From contig CAYNVS010000062.1 in the NCBI GenBank assembly GCA_964400725.1, forward strand, positions 1-13,568: a stretch of 13,568 nt of DNA. Reading direction: 5' to 3'. The position numbers were made by a program, and so were the translations under genes. This stretch comes from CAYNVS01 sp964400725. Its GTDB lineage: Bacteria; Myxococcota_A; SURF-8; CAYNVS01. This document shows positions 1 through 7,199 of this stretch, piece by piece; positions within the stretch are counted from its first letter, which is position 1, and each line of letters starts with the position of its first letter. The notes under the pieces were generated by a model. That model did no database searches. It had not been told where the DNA came from and saw only the letters and a program-made list of their open reading frames with translations.

Positions 1-1305
1 GATGACGCCCTGCGCCGCCTTTTTAATTACCATGCTGATAGGCGCGTTGTTGTTGGTGGTGCCGACGATTAAGTTCGCCTTCTGCACTACGCCGCGCTCG
101 TCTATTTTGTAATGGTGCGTAAGCGTGCCGCGGGGCGCCTCGACGATGCCGACGCCTTCCGTGGGCGGGCGATCCGGCATGACGCGGATGTTCGGGTCGA
201 GTATTTCCGGGTCGTACGCCAGTTCCTTCAAGCGCTCCGCCGCGTATAGTATTTCTATGCAGCGCGCCCAGTGCGTCGCCAGCGTGTTGTGAACCGGCTT
301 GCCGCCGAGAGTTTTATAAAAGCGCTCGTATTCGGCCTGCGCCAGCGGGGTTGCCATGCCGTCCGCCGCGTTCATGCGCGAAAGCGGCGTAGCCTGATAA
401 ATGCTGGTCGGCGCATCGCCGTCCGCCTCTACCATACCCTTCCAGCCGAGTTTTTTAACGAACGGATATTTGAGATAGCTGTAAGGCTCGACGTGCTCCG
501 CGACGTTGTCTAGGTAGTCTTTTGCGGCGTACTTTGTAATTTCGCGGCCTTTGTGGTCCACTACGCGCACTTTGCCGTCGTAGAAGTTGGGGCGGTTCTT
601 CTCGTCAACCAAACCCATATAAGAGGTTACGAGCTTGTACGGCTCGCCGAGGATGAGTTCGAGATACTGCTTGTTGGCCAGCACCACCGGGTTAAGGACG
701 GAATTAATGGTGAACTGCGCAAATTCGACGGCGTAGTCCGCGATTTCTTGCAAACGCTTGGCTTCGTCTTTGGTAATGCGCTTGACGTTGCCGCCCGGCA
801 CTGTGGGCTGCGGATGCACGTTGCGTCCGCCTAAAATCTTCGCGACTTCGTGCCCCTCTTTGCGGGCGCGAATCACTTTGCCGCCTATCTCGACGCCGAC
901 CTTATGGATAACGCCCAGCAGGTTGCGCTCGGCCTTCGGCGCGTCGGGGCCGCACACAAAGTCGGGGCCGCCAAGCGCGTAGAAGTGCGTTGTGTGGTCG
1001 CCGTAGAAGAACGCTGAATATTCCAACTCTCGCAGCTTTTTGGCCGCGGGCGGAATTTCGACGCCGAACGCCGCGTCCAGCGCCTTGCTTGCGGCCATCA
1101 TGTGCGCTTCGGGGCAGACGCCGCAAATGCGCGACGTAATGACAGGCATATCCTCGCACATGCGCCCTTCGGCGAACTTCTCGAAGCCGCGCAGCTCCGG
1201 AATTTGGAAATATACGTTTGCAACGTTGCCCGCGTCGTCGAGGAATATTTCAATTTTACCGTGGCCTTCAAGCCTGGTAATCGGATCAATGCTAACTTTT
1301 TTCAT
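1..1305 (-). CDS. mvhA: [NiFe] hydrogenase large subunit MvhA (partial, 3' end outside window)
   Basis: This is the catalytic large subunit of a cytoplasmic group 3c (F420-non-reducing, MvhADG-type) [NiFe] hydrogenase, which oxidises H2 at a Ni-Fe centre and passes electrons to MvhG. The reading frame stays open from the ATG at 1305 to base 1, giving 435 codons. The N-terminal nickel-binding motif RICGVC is present at about residues 59-64 (C61, C64), after the family-typical start MKKVSIDPITRLEGHGKI. The conserved stretch EAPRGTLTHHY lies near the window edge. The second nickel motif (DPCxxC) expected at the C-terminus is not in the window; about 40 residues are probably missing, judged from the usual family length. 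An AAGGAG site lies 7 bases before the ATG. It is the last operon gene visible, 24 bases after mvhG. Identification is firm from motifs and from the neighbouring mvhG, mvhD and hdrA. Confidence 0.95.
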   Translation of the reverse strand, partial: MKKVSIDPITRLEGHGKIEIFLDDAGNVANVYFQIPELRGFEKFAEGRMCEDMPVITSRICGVCPEAHMMAASKALDAAFGVEIPPAAKKLRELEYSAFFYGDHTTHFYALGGPDFVCGPDAPKAERNLLGVIHKVGVEIGGKVIRARKEGHEVAKILGGRNVHPQPTVPGGNVKRITKDEAKRLQEIADYAVEFAQFTINSVLNPVVLANKQYLELILGEPYKLVTSYMGLVDEKNRPNFYDGKVRVVDHKGREITKYAAKDYLDNVAEHVEPYSYLKYPFVKKLGWKGMVEADGDAPTSIYQATPLSRMNAADGMATPLAQAEYERFYKTLGGKPVHNTLATHWARCIEILYAAERLKELAYDPEILDPNIRVMPDRPPTEGVGIVEAPRGTLTHHYKIDERGVVQKANLIVGTTNNNAPISMVIKKAAQGVI

Positions 1306-1329
1306 TGGTCAATCTCCTTGTGTCCCGGA

Positions 1330-2298
1330 TTAGTCGTTTTTGCGCTTCTGCAACGTGGAATACGGCAGCGAGAAAGCGTAGAACCAACCGGCGGGGTCGG
1401 GAAGCTGCGACATAATTCTCTCGACGTCGGCGTCGGTTTCGACATCCAGCATGGAAGCGACCGCGCTGGCGAACTTGGCGCCCTGATCGCGCACTCCGGC
1501 CGGGGGGCCGTAGCAGCCGCGGCACGGCTTGCCGATTGACGGGAAGCATGCGCCGCAGCCCGAGCGGGTGGCGCGTCCCATGCACGGTATTCCCTGTTCC
1601 AGCAGGCAAAGCTCCGGGTCCGGGTCGATTTCCCACGGGCGCTTGAAGCCGGTAATTTTGGCTCCGGTCTGTTTGCGCGGGCACTCGTCGCAGACGACGC
1701 GGTCGCCGGCGGCGATGACTGTGTCGGGGCTCGGAGGAGGCAGTTTGCCGCCTGCGATGGCCTGCACGCCCGCCCAAATCATATCGGCGGAAGGCGGGCA
1801 GCCCGGCAGCATGTAGTCGATTTTAACGACTTGCGCGAGCGTGTAAACGCGGTCGTAAAGCTCAGGAATGTGCAAATCGCCTTCGGGGACTTTGTAATGA
1901 ACCTGCGGATAAACCTTATCGGGGTTGTCCGTCGAGGGAGTTTCTTCGTAAGAGCGGTGCATGATTCCCTTTTTATCCTTGAAATTTGCAAGGCCGGGAA
2001 TGCCGCCGTAGCTCGCGCACGCGCCGAACGCCACTAAAACCTTGCTCTTCTTGCGAAGGAGTTTGGCGATTTCTTCGGCTTCGTCGTTGCGAATCGCGCC
2101 GTTAAAGAAACAGACGTCGATATAGTTGTCGGGATAGCTGCGGACGTCTTCATACTTGAAATCCATCAGACACGGCCAAAATACTATTTCGGCAATCGCG
2201 TCGACTTCGAGCAAGTGTTCGTGAATGTCGGCCACGGCGATTTCGCATCCGCCGCAGCTTGCAGCCCAGTAAAAACCGAGTCTAAGTTTGTCTGCCAC
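1330..2298 (-). CDS. mvhG: [NiFe] hydrogenase small subunit MvhG (GTG start)
   Basis: Small, electron-transferring subunit of the MvhADG hydrogenase, carrying iron-sulfur clusters from the Ni-Fe site of MvhA towards MvhD. The 322-residue protein begins MADKLRLGFYWAASCGGCE. The proximal-cluster ligands are visible as C15/C18 (CGGC), C94 (GAC) and C167 (GCPPS). A cysteine-rich second half (C203, C206, C231, C239, C248, C251, C259, C262) fits two further [4Fe-4S] clusters. The start chosen is the GTG at 2298, because AGGAGG at 2305-2310 sits 6 bases before it. A TTG at 2304 in the same frame would abut the ribosome site and is unlikely. There is no twin-arginine signal, as expected for a cytoplasmic group 3 enzyme. 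It lies 24 bases before mvhA and 24 bases after mvhD. Confidence 0.95.
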   Translation of the reverse strand: MADKLRLGFYWAASCGGCEIAVADIHEHLLEVDAIAEIVFWPCLMDFKYEDVRSYPDNYIDVCFFNGAIRNDEAEEIAKLLRKKSKVLVAFGACASYGGIPGLANFKDKKGIMHRSYEETPSTDNPDKVYPQVHYKVPEGDLHIPELYDRVYTLAQVVKIDYMLPGCPPSADMIWAGVQAIAGGKLPPPSPDTVIAAGDRVVCDECPRKQTGAKITGFKRPWEIDPDPELCLLEQGIPCMGRATRSGCGACFPSIGKPCRGCYGPPAGVRDQGAKFASAVASMLDVETDADVERIMSQLPDPAGWFYAFSLPYSTLQKRKND

Positions 2299-2304
2299 AG
2301 GCAA

Positions 2305-2310
2305 CCTCCT
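2305..2310 (-). promoter_or_regulatory. Ribosome binding site of mvhG that fixes a GTG start
   Basis: The minus strand reads AGGAGG, then TTGCCT, then GTG. The spacing of 6 bases supports GTG at 2298 as the start and argues against the in-frame TTG at 2304, which directly touches the AGGAGG. Confidence 0.8.
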
Positions 2311-2322
2311 GTCGGCTAAAAG

Positions 2323-2805
2323 TTAGGAATGAGCCGCAGCCTCGGGTTTCCCCTCGGCGGCCGCCATGTCGGTTATGTCTTTGACTATCTGCTTCTTAAG
2401 ATGCAGAGGCCCCAAACGTTTAATGTCTTCCGTTACCTTCTCGACGGTCTCGGCCCATCTGTCGCCTTCGGAAGCCGAAACCCAGTGAAGCTGAAGTCTT
2501 TCGGGTTCGATTCCGAGCTGTTCAAGCATTTTCTTGAGCAGCGGGATTCTGGCCATGGTCTTGTAGTTGCCGGAAATGTAGTGGCAGTCGCCGATATGGC
2601 AGCCCGCTACCAGCACTCCGTCGGCGCCTTCCGCGAACGCCTTGAGTATGAAGACCGGATCGACGCGGCCCGAGCACATTGTACGGATGACCGTTACGTT
2701 CTGCGGGTACTTAAGGCGGGAAGTTCCGGCCAAGTCCGCGCCCGTGTAGCTGCACCAGGTGCACAAGAAACCGATAATTTTGGGATAAAATTCTTTATCG
2801 CTCAT
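2323..2805 (-). CDS. mvhD: MvhD, [2Fe-2S] electron-transfer subunit linking hydrogenase to HdrA
   Basis: A 160-residue delta subunit that carries a [2Fe-2S] cluster and hands electrons from the hydrogenase small subunit to the flavin of HdrA. The N-terminal motif FLCTWCSYTGADLAGTSR is diagnostic of this family. All five characteristic cysteines are present: C15, C18, C44 (MCSGR), and C69 and C74 (GCHIGDCHY). The C-terminal tail is rich in Ala and Glu and slightly longer than I expect for the family. AGGAGG lies about 8 bases before the ATG and directly follows the hdrA stop codon, so translation of the two genes may be coupled. The position between hdrA and mvhG matches its physical role as the bridge between the two halves of the complex. 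Confidence 0.95.
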   Translation of the reverse strand: MSDKEFYPKIIGFLCTWCSYTGADLAGTSRLKYPQNVTVIRTMCSGRVDPVFILKAFAEGADGVLVAGCHIGDCHYISGNYKTMARIPLLKKMLEQLGIEPERLQLHWVSASEGDRWAETVEKVTEDIKRLGPLHLKKQIVKDITDMAAAEGKPEAAAHS

Positions 2806-2817
2806 GTAAGCGCCTCC

Positions 2818-4830
2818 TTATTGTTCAGCGGCGGAAGCAAGTATTCCGTCGATTTCGGCGAGAATCTGCTCGTCGGTAAAGCCCCATTGCTTAATTGCGG
2901 CGGACGGGCAGGCCGCAACGCACGTTCCGCAGCCCTTGCAAAGAGCCGGGTTGATGACCGCGACCTTCTTCGCTTCGTCGAAGCTGATTGCGTTGTACGG
3001 GCAGATGCGCAGGCATGTCTTGCAGCCGGAGCATTCTTTTTCCATTACTTCGGCGACCGTCGGTTCGAGAGCGACTTCGCCCGCAAGTATGAGCTGAAGC
3101 GCGTGAGACGCCGCGCCGAGCGCTTGTCCTACGCTGTCCGGGATGTCCTTCGGGCCTTGGCAGCAGCCGGCGACGTAAATGCCGTCCGTGGCGACCGCGA
3201 CCGGAGCGAGCTTCGGATGGCGCTCGAGGAAGAAGCCGCCCTGAGCGCAGGAGACGTGAAGCGTCTGCGCCAGCTGCACCGAGCCTTTGGCCGGAACGAG
3301 GCCGTTTTGCAGAACGACCATATCGACGTTGAGAGAGCGAATCATGCCGAGGTTGATGTCCTCTACGCGCACGACCAGCTTTCCTTCGTCGGCGTCGTTC
3401 TCGACCATGCTGTGAACTTCGACCGCCTTCCCCTTGATGAACTCGACGCCTTCGCCGAGGATGCGGGTATAGAACTCTTCGTATCCTTTGCCCGCGGCGC
3501 GCACGTCGATATAAAGATTGTAAACCTTCGCGTCCGGCACGCGCTCTTTGAGCAGGTGCGCCATTTTAAGCGCGGCCATGCAGCAGAGGCGGGAGCAGTA
3601 GGAGTTGTTTGTCTTGTCGCGGCTGCCGATGCAATGCAGAATGGCGATAGACTTGGGCGCGGTCTTGCCGTCGCGCAGCACGATTTTGCCGCCGGTGGGG
3701 CCGGACGAGCTGGTAAGGCGCTCCATTTCCAGCGAGGTGTAAACGCCGGGGTAGCGGCCGTAGCCGTAACGCCACAGAGTCGCGCTGTTCTTTACGTCCA
3801 CGAGCTCGAAGCCGGTTGCGAGAATGATTCCGCCGACGTGAATTTTAATCTCTTTTTCGGGCTCGTCGAAGTTAATCGCCTTGGTCGGGCAGAGCTTTTC
3901 GCAAGCGCGGCACTTATTGGCGGCGCGGTTGGAGAGATAAAGGCAGTTTTCCGCGTCGATGTAGGGTTTGTTCGGAACGGCCTGCGCGAACGCGAAATCG
4001 ACCGCGGCTTTTGTTGAAAGACCGAAGTCGTACGGGTTCGGTATGGCCAGACGCTTTGTAACCTTCGTGCAAGCCTCGATGCAGCTGCGGCAGGCGTTGC
4101 AGGCGACCAAATCGACGTAACGGGGCTTTTGCTTAATAGTAACCCAGAAGTCGCCGACGGAGCCCTGCACGTCCGATATTTCGGAGAGCGTGTAGGTTGT
4201 GATGTTTTTGTGCTGAGCCACGCTGACCATCTTCGGAGTGAGAATGCAGGCGGCGCAGTCGAGAGTGGGGAAGGTCTTGTCGTAGAGAACCGCTTTGCCG
4301 CCGATTGTGGCTTCGCGTTCGACGACGTGAACTTTGACTCCCGCGTCGGCGCACCGGAGAGCGGCTTCCATGCCGGCCACGCCCGCGCCGATTACCAGCA
4401 CTTCGGGGTGAACCTTGAGCTTCTTGATTTCCAGCGGCTCGGCGAGATGCACTCTGCGGACCGCGGCGGCGACCATTCTGTTCGCCTTAGCGGTAGCTTC
4501 GTCTTCGCTCTTGGAAACCCAGCTGTCCTGCTCGCGGATGTTGGCCATCTGCATATAAAACGGGTTCAGGCCGGCTTCGGCGACGGTCCGCCTGAAGGTC
4601 GGTTCGTGCATCAGAGGCGAGCAGCTCGCGATTACGACGCGCGTAATATTGTGCTCTTTAATCGCCTCTTTGATGGTGAGCTGGCCCGGGTCCGAGCACA
4701 TGTATTTGTGTTCCGTCGAATGGACGACGCCCGGCAGTTTCGCCGCGTAATCCACGACGTCTTTAATTCTGACCATTTTGGCGATGTTGGTGCCGCAATG
4801 GCAAATAAATACTCCAACGCGTTCCTTCAT
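2818..4830 (-). CDS. hdrA: HdrA, FAD- and iron-sulfur-containing bifurcating subunit of heterodisulfide reductase
   Basis: A 670-residue flavoprotein where, in the characterised methanogen complex, electrons from H2 bifurcate between ferredoxin and HdrB. Visible parts in order are: an N-terminal domain with conserved cysteines (C10, C12, C45, C70); a dinucleotide fold with GAGVAGMEAAL at 148-158; the HdrA signature CAACILTPKM at 192-201; an inserted ferredoxin domain (C244, C247, C250, C254 and C296, C307, C310, C314); the unusual cluster ligand set C400, C412, C416, C417 (HCIGSR and YCSRLCC); and a C-terminal double [4Fe-4S] ferredoxin (C600, C603, C606, C610 and C631, C634, C637, C641). Nothing is missing and the length is normal. 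The ATG is preceded by AAAGGAGAG. The gene is 16 bases after hdrB and 12 before mvhD. A 562-codon open frame on the opposite strand is a shadow. Confidence 0.97.
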   Translation of the reverse strand: MKERVGVFICHCGTNIAKMVRIKDVVDYAAKLPGVVHSTEHKYMCSDPGQLTIKEAIKEHNITRVVIASCSPLMHEPTFRRTVAEAGLNPFYMQMANIREQDSWVSKSEDEATAKANRMVAAAVRRVHLAEPLEIKKLKVHPEVLVIGAGVAGMEAALRCADAGVKVHVVEREATIGGKAVLYDKTFPTLDCAACILTPKMVSVAQHKNITTYTLSEISDVQGSVGDFWVTIKQKPRYVDLVACNACRSCIEACTKVTKRLAIPNPYDFGLSTKAAVDFAFAQAVPNKPYIDAENCLYLSNRAANKCRACEKLCPTKAINFDEPEKEIKIHVGGIILATGFELVDVKNSATLWRYGYGRYPGVYTSLEMERLTSSSGPTGGKIVLRDGKTAPKSIAILHCIGSRDKTNNSYCSRLCCMAALKMAHLLKERVPDAKVYNLYIDVRAAGKGYEEFYTRILGEGVEFIKGKAVEVHSMVENDADEGKLVVRVEDINLGMIRSLNVDMVVLQNGLVPAKGSVQLAQTLHVSCAQGGFFLERHPKLAPVAVATDGIYVAGCCQGPKDIPDSVGQALGAASHALQLILAGEVALEPTVAEVMEKECSGCKTCLRICPYNAISFDEAKKVAVINPALCKGCGTCVAACPSAAIKQWGFTDEQILAEIDGILASAAEQ

Positions 4831-4846
4831 TGTAGCTCTCCTTTCG

Positions 4847-5752
4847 TCATGCAGCGGAGGCTAAAAGTTTTTTCGCTTCGTCTTCGAGCGACAGCATCAT
4901 ATCGACGCCGAGGTCTCTGGGCGAAACGCCGAGCGCCATGCCTAAAATCTGCGTGAAGAACATTATGGAGATGTTCACGGCCTTGTCGGGGTGTTTCTCG
5001 CGGATTTTCTCGATGGTGAGCTCAAGGTTTACATGGCACAACGGGCAGGCCGTCGCGATTACGTTCGCGCCGCGCCTTACCGCTTCCATGATAATCGCGT
5101 CGTTCAAACGAAGCGCGACTTCCTCGTTGACCTGAAGAATGAGGCCGCCGCAGCAGCGCGTCTTGGCTTCCCATTCAATCGTGGGCGCGCCGATGGCGTT
5201 GAAGAGCTTATTCATCATAGTCGGGTTTTCGGGGTCGTCGATGTCGCCCAGCGGACGGGAGAAGAGGCAGCCGTAATACGGGGCAATCTTCAAGCCGTCG
5301 AGCTTCTTCGTAACCTTGGACTTGACGAATTCAGGGCCGAAATCGGACATGATTACGTCTAATAGGTGGCGGACTTTCACTTTTCCTTCGTAATGCAGAC
5401 CGACTTCCGCTAAAGCGTTGTTGATGGCGGGCTTGAGCGTGTTATGCTTCTCGTGAAGGTAATGCGCCGTCTTGTTCATAACGCCGAAACATGCGTTGCA
5501 AATGGTGATGATGTCGGTCGCGCCGGCTTTCTCGGCCAGAGCCATGTTGCGCGCGGAAAGCGCGAACGCCTGAAACTCTTTAATAGAAAAGTAGGCGGTG
5601 GCTCCGCAGCAGTTCCAGTCTTCGATGTCTTTCATCGGCGAGCCGAGAGCGTTCATAACGGCGCGGGACGACATGTCGTAGGGTATTCCGGCGTGCTCCT
5701 GCGAGCATCCGGGATAATAAATATAATTATGGGCGTTTTTAGCTTCGCTCAT
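4847..5752 (-). CDS. hdrB: HdrB, catalytic disulfide-reducing subunit with two CCG domains
   Basis: A 301-residue catalytic subunit of heterodisulfide reductase. In the methanogen enzyme, two noncubane [4Fe-4S] clusters held by CCG domains cleave CoM-S-S-CoB; the bacterial substrate is unknown. Both CCG motifs are complete: C16, C48-C49, C85, C88, and C162, C200-C201, C236, C239. The spacings of the first motif (32, then 36 residues) match the cluster-binding pattern I know from methanogen HdrB. The protein has no membrane segment or signal peptide, so it is cytoplasmic. Its ATG overlaps the hdrC stop codon as ATGA, with GGAGG 7 bases upstream inside hdrC, which indicates coupled translation and equal amounts of the two partners. 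Confidence 0.96.
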   Translation of the reverse strand: MSEAKNAHNYIYYPGCSQEHAGIPYDMSSRAVMNALGSPMKDIEDWNCCGATAYFSIKEFQAFALSARNMALAEKAGATDIITICNACFGVMNKTAHYLHEKHNTLKPAINNALAEVGLHYEGKVKVRHLLDVIMSDFGPEFVKSKVTKKLDGLKIAPYYGCLFSRPLGDIDDPENPTMMNKLFNAIGAPTIEWEAKTRCCGGLILQVNEEVALRLNDAIIMEAVRRGANVIATACPLCHVNLELTIEKIREKHPDKAVNISIMFFTQILGMALGVSPRDLGVDMMLSLEDEAKKLLASAA

Positions 5753-6396
5753 GCTTTAACCTCCTTCAGCTCGGCGGGCGATTTGCCCAGCTCCGCATCG
5801 TCAAGCGCTTTGAATATCTTGCGAATATCCTCGGCTCCCTTGATGGTGTGCGGGAAGACGACGTCCATAGGCTTAAGGCGCTTATGCGACCAGAATTTCA
5901 TCGCAAGCGGCGAGCCCTTGGTTATCATCTTCAGCATGTTTGTGCGCAGATAAAATAAAACCATGAACGTCGGCTCGGAGTTGCGTCCGTGGTTTTCAAT
6001 CATCTCCATGAAGGTCTTGGCGACGACTACCGACGGATTGCCGGGGGCGTAAAGGTTGTATTTTACCGCTAGGCGCTTCAACTCGTACATCAGGTCGGTA
6101 ACTCTAATCTTTTCGGGGCAGCGTACGGTGCAGTTGTAGCACGAAGTACAAGTCCACATCGTATTTCCCTCAAGAATGATTTCGAGGTTTCCAGCCCTCA
6201 GCGCGGCGATGATTTCGCGCGGGGAATACTCCATGGCGTAGCTGGTGGGGCAGCTGCCGGAGCACGTTCCGCACTGAATACATTCGTCGAGCGCCTCTCC
6301 GCCCGGAAGCGCTCGCACGTGCCTGCGGAAGGTTTCCGCCAGCTCGTCGTATTGCGCCTTGGGCAATTCGCGAACTCTTGTTGCTTTAACAGACAT
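5749..6396 (-). CDS. hdrC: HdrC, ferredoxin-like subunit of heterodisulfide reductase
   Basis: A 215-residue electron carrier between HdrA and HdrB. It has two classical [4Fe-4S] motifs: C39, C42, C45, C49 (CIQCGTCSGSCP) and C83, C86, C89, C93 (CTSCYNCTVRCP). A helical C-terminal half follows, with no transmembrane segment, so this is the soluble HdrC type rather than the membrane HdrE/DsrM type. It is the first gene of the operon. A purine-rich GGAGAGGAAC lies just before the ATG at 6396. Its stop overlaps the hdrB start by four bases. The 5' leader contains inverted repeats (6437-6462) that may control the whole operon. Confidence 0.96.
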   Translation of the reverse strand: MSVKATRVRELPKAQYDELAETFRRHVRALPGGEALDECIQCGTCSGSCPTSYAMEYSPREIIAALRAGNLEIILEGNTMWTCTSCYNCTVRCPEKIRVTDLMYELKRLAVKYNLYAPGNPSVVVAKTFMEMIENHGRNSEPTFMVLFYLRTNMLKMITKGSPLAMKFWSHKRLKPMDVVFPHTIKGAEDIRKIFKALDDAELGKSPAELKEVKA

Positions 6397-6436
6397 TTTT
6401 GTTCCTCTCCGTATCTGGGTTAATAACTAAAGCAAC

Positions 6437-6462
6437 CGTTTTGAAACAAAACGAAATTTCAA
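6437..6462. promoter_or_regulatory. Two overlapping inverted repeats in the hdr-mvh leader (possible operator)
   Basis: CGTTTTG at 6437-6443 and CAAAACG at 6447-6453 form a perfect 7-bp inverted repeat around AAA. Overlapping it, TTGAAA at 6441-6446 and TTTCAA at 6457-6462 form a second repeat with a 10-base centre. They lie 41-66 bases before the hdrC start. The layout suits a dimeric repressor or a leader hairpin. The sequence does not match the Rex-type TTGTGA/TCACAA site. No regulator gene is visible nearby. The repeats are seen; the function is inferred. Confidence 0.45.
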
Positions 6463-6519
6463 TAAGTAATTATGCAAAAACAGCTTAAACAGCAAGAACT
6501 CTTACTAAATATCGGATAA

Positions 6520-6549
6520 ACATTACCTATTCATAGTAATGCAAGTCAA
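6520..6549 (-). promoter_or_regulatory. Possible sigma70-type promoter of the hdrCBA-mvhDGA operon
   Basis: On the minus strand, TTGACT at 6544-6549 is followed after 18 bases by TAATGT at 6520-6525. The -35 box is good and the -10 box is poor. CATTAC/GTAATG arms at 6521-6526 and 6536-6541 fall between or over the boxes. Transcription from here would give a leader of roughly 120 bases containing the inverted repeats at 6437-6462. AT-rich DNA yields such matches easily. Confidence 0.3.
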
Positions 6550-6736
6550 ATTAAAAAATATACTTGAAGAGATTAAAACGAGTAATCAATTTTAATAATA
6601 TTCTTATCTCCTCGTATTGGTTGAAAAAAAGAATTATCGTTGATTTTTTAATCGGACGCCCCTTGTTCGTAATAGTCTTAATAATTAAAGAAACCGCCGC
6701 CAACAAAAAAAATTGACGTCTGTTGCGCGGCAAATT

Positions 6737-6770
6737 CGCCGAAGGCGCCGGTGTAAAATTTTTTTACACC
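6737..6770 (-). terminator. Hairpin pair downstream of the thioredoxin-like gene (possible terminator)
   Basis: GGTGTAAAA at 6750-6758 and TTTTACACC at 6762-6770 form a perfect 9-bp stem with a 3-base loop, starting 11 bases beyond the stop codon at 6782. Next to it, CGCC at 6737-6740 and GGCG at 6744-6747 form a second short stem. There is no T run directly after either stem; the nearest is eight T bases on the minus strand about 25 bases further on, so it is not a textbook intrinsic terminator. Confidence 0.4.
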
Positions 6771-6781
6771 TTGTTTGCGGA

Positions 6782-7048
6782 TTAGTCTTGCTGGGCTAAA
6801 AGCGTCGTCATCCAATTCACGATTCGCCGCGTTTCGGGCGTAACGCCGGCTGCTTTTATCTGTCCTTCGAGGACGAGCAGAGGTTCCGTGCTTCCTTTAA
6901 ACGCGGGGAGTTCGTCGGTTGAATTATATCGTAAAATGTCAAATTTATCAAAGAGTTCCAAAAAAGCTACCGCTTCATAGACGTTTCTCTTCATCCGTTC
7001 GGTCGCGGCGTCGGTTCCGACGATTGCGATTTGTATCTTCTTTTCCAT
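6782..7048 (-). CDS. Small thioredoxin-fold protein lacking both redox cysteines
   Basis: An 88-residue protein that resembles the small archaeal/bacterial thioredoxin-like family (MTH895 type). The N-terminal strand and turn IAIVGTDAATERMKRN (8-23) aligns with the GTGCxxC segment of that family, and STEPLLVLEGQIKAAG (53-68) aligns with the cis-proline strand, its Gly turn and the following strand. The two cysteine positions read A14 and E17, and the whole protein has no cysteine, so it cannot do dithiol exchange. It might bind a partner or serve as a scaffold; that is a guess. The ATG is preceded by GAAAGG about 9 bases upstream and by a good promoter (7090-7117). It lies upstream of hdrC on the same strand but separated by 385 bases and a possible terminator, so it is probably its own unit. 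Family assignment is by eye. Confidence 0.75.
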   Translation of the reverse strand: MEKKIQIAIVGTDAATERMKRNVYEAVAFLELFDKFDILRYNSTDELPAFKGSTEPLLVLEGQIKAAGVTPETRRIVNWMTTLLAQQD

Positions 7049-7089
7049 ATAAGCAAGCCTTTCTAAAAATAAAAACGTCGCGCTGAAAA

Positions 7090-7117
7090 AATATAATCAA
7101 TAAAACATTTTTATCAA
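7090..7117 (-). promoter_or_regulatory. Sigma70-type promoter of the small thioredoxin-like gene
   Basis: The minus strand carries TTGATA (7112-7117), a 16-base spacer and TATATT (7090-7095). Transcription would start near 7083, giving a leader of about 35 bases that includes the GAAAGG ribosome site. It is the best promoter match between the two divergent genes. Confidence 0.5.
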
Positions 7118-7199
7118 TACTAAAGCGAAATCTAATTTTGTTTTGCTTGATTTTATCGGTTTTGGCCGTTAAATAGTTATCAGGAGGCTGGCTGGCTTA

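Larger units (their letters stand above)
6397..6781. other. AT-rich intergenic region between hdrC and the thioredoxin-like gene
   Basis: This 385-base stretch has no convincing gene. From hdrC outward it holds the hdrC ribosome site, two overlapping inverted repeats (6437-6462), a weak sigma70-like promoter candidate (6520-6549) and a run of eight A bases (6705-6712). Hairpin-forming sequence just beyond the stop codon of the small upstream gene (6737-6770) may end its transcript. A 60-codon frame at 6551-6733 on the minus strand is low-complexity, starts with TTG and has no ribosome site, so it is not annotated. Confidence 0.7.

Noticed and set aside
1292..1777. 161-codon minus-strand frame inside mvhG
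   Set aside because: It is an out-of-frame, Arg-rich translation of the mvhG 3' half.
2329..4017. 562-codon open frame on the plus strand, opposite hdrA and mvhD
   Set aside because: It lies antisense to two genes whose protein motifs are unmistakable, its product has no recognisable domain, and long shadow frames are expected in GC-rich coding DNA.
4129..4956. 275-codon open frame on the plus strand, opposite hdrA and hdrB
   Set aside because: It is a shadow of well-supported genes with no ribosome site or recognisable motif.
6551..6733. 60-codon minus-strand frame in the AT-rich intergenic region
   Set aside because: It starts with TTG, has no ribosome site, and its Ile/Lys/Phe-rich product reflects base composition only.
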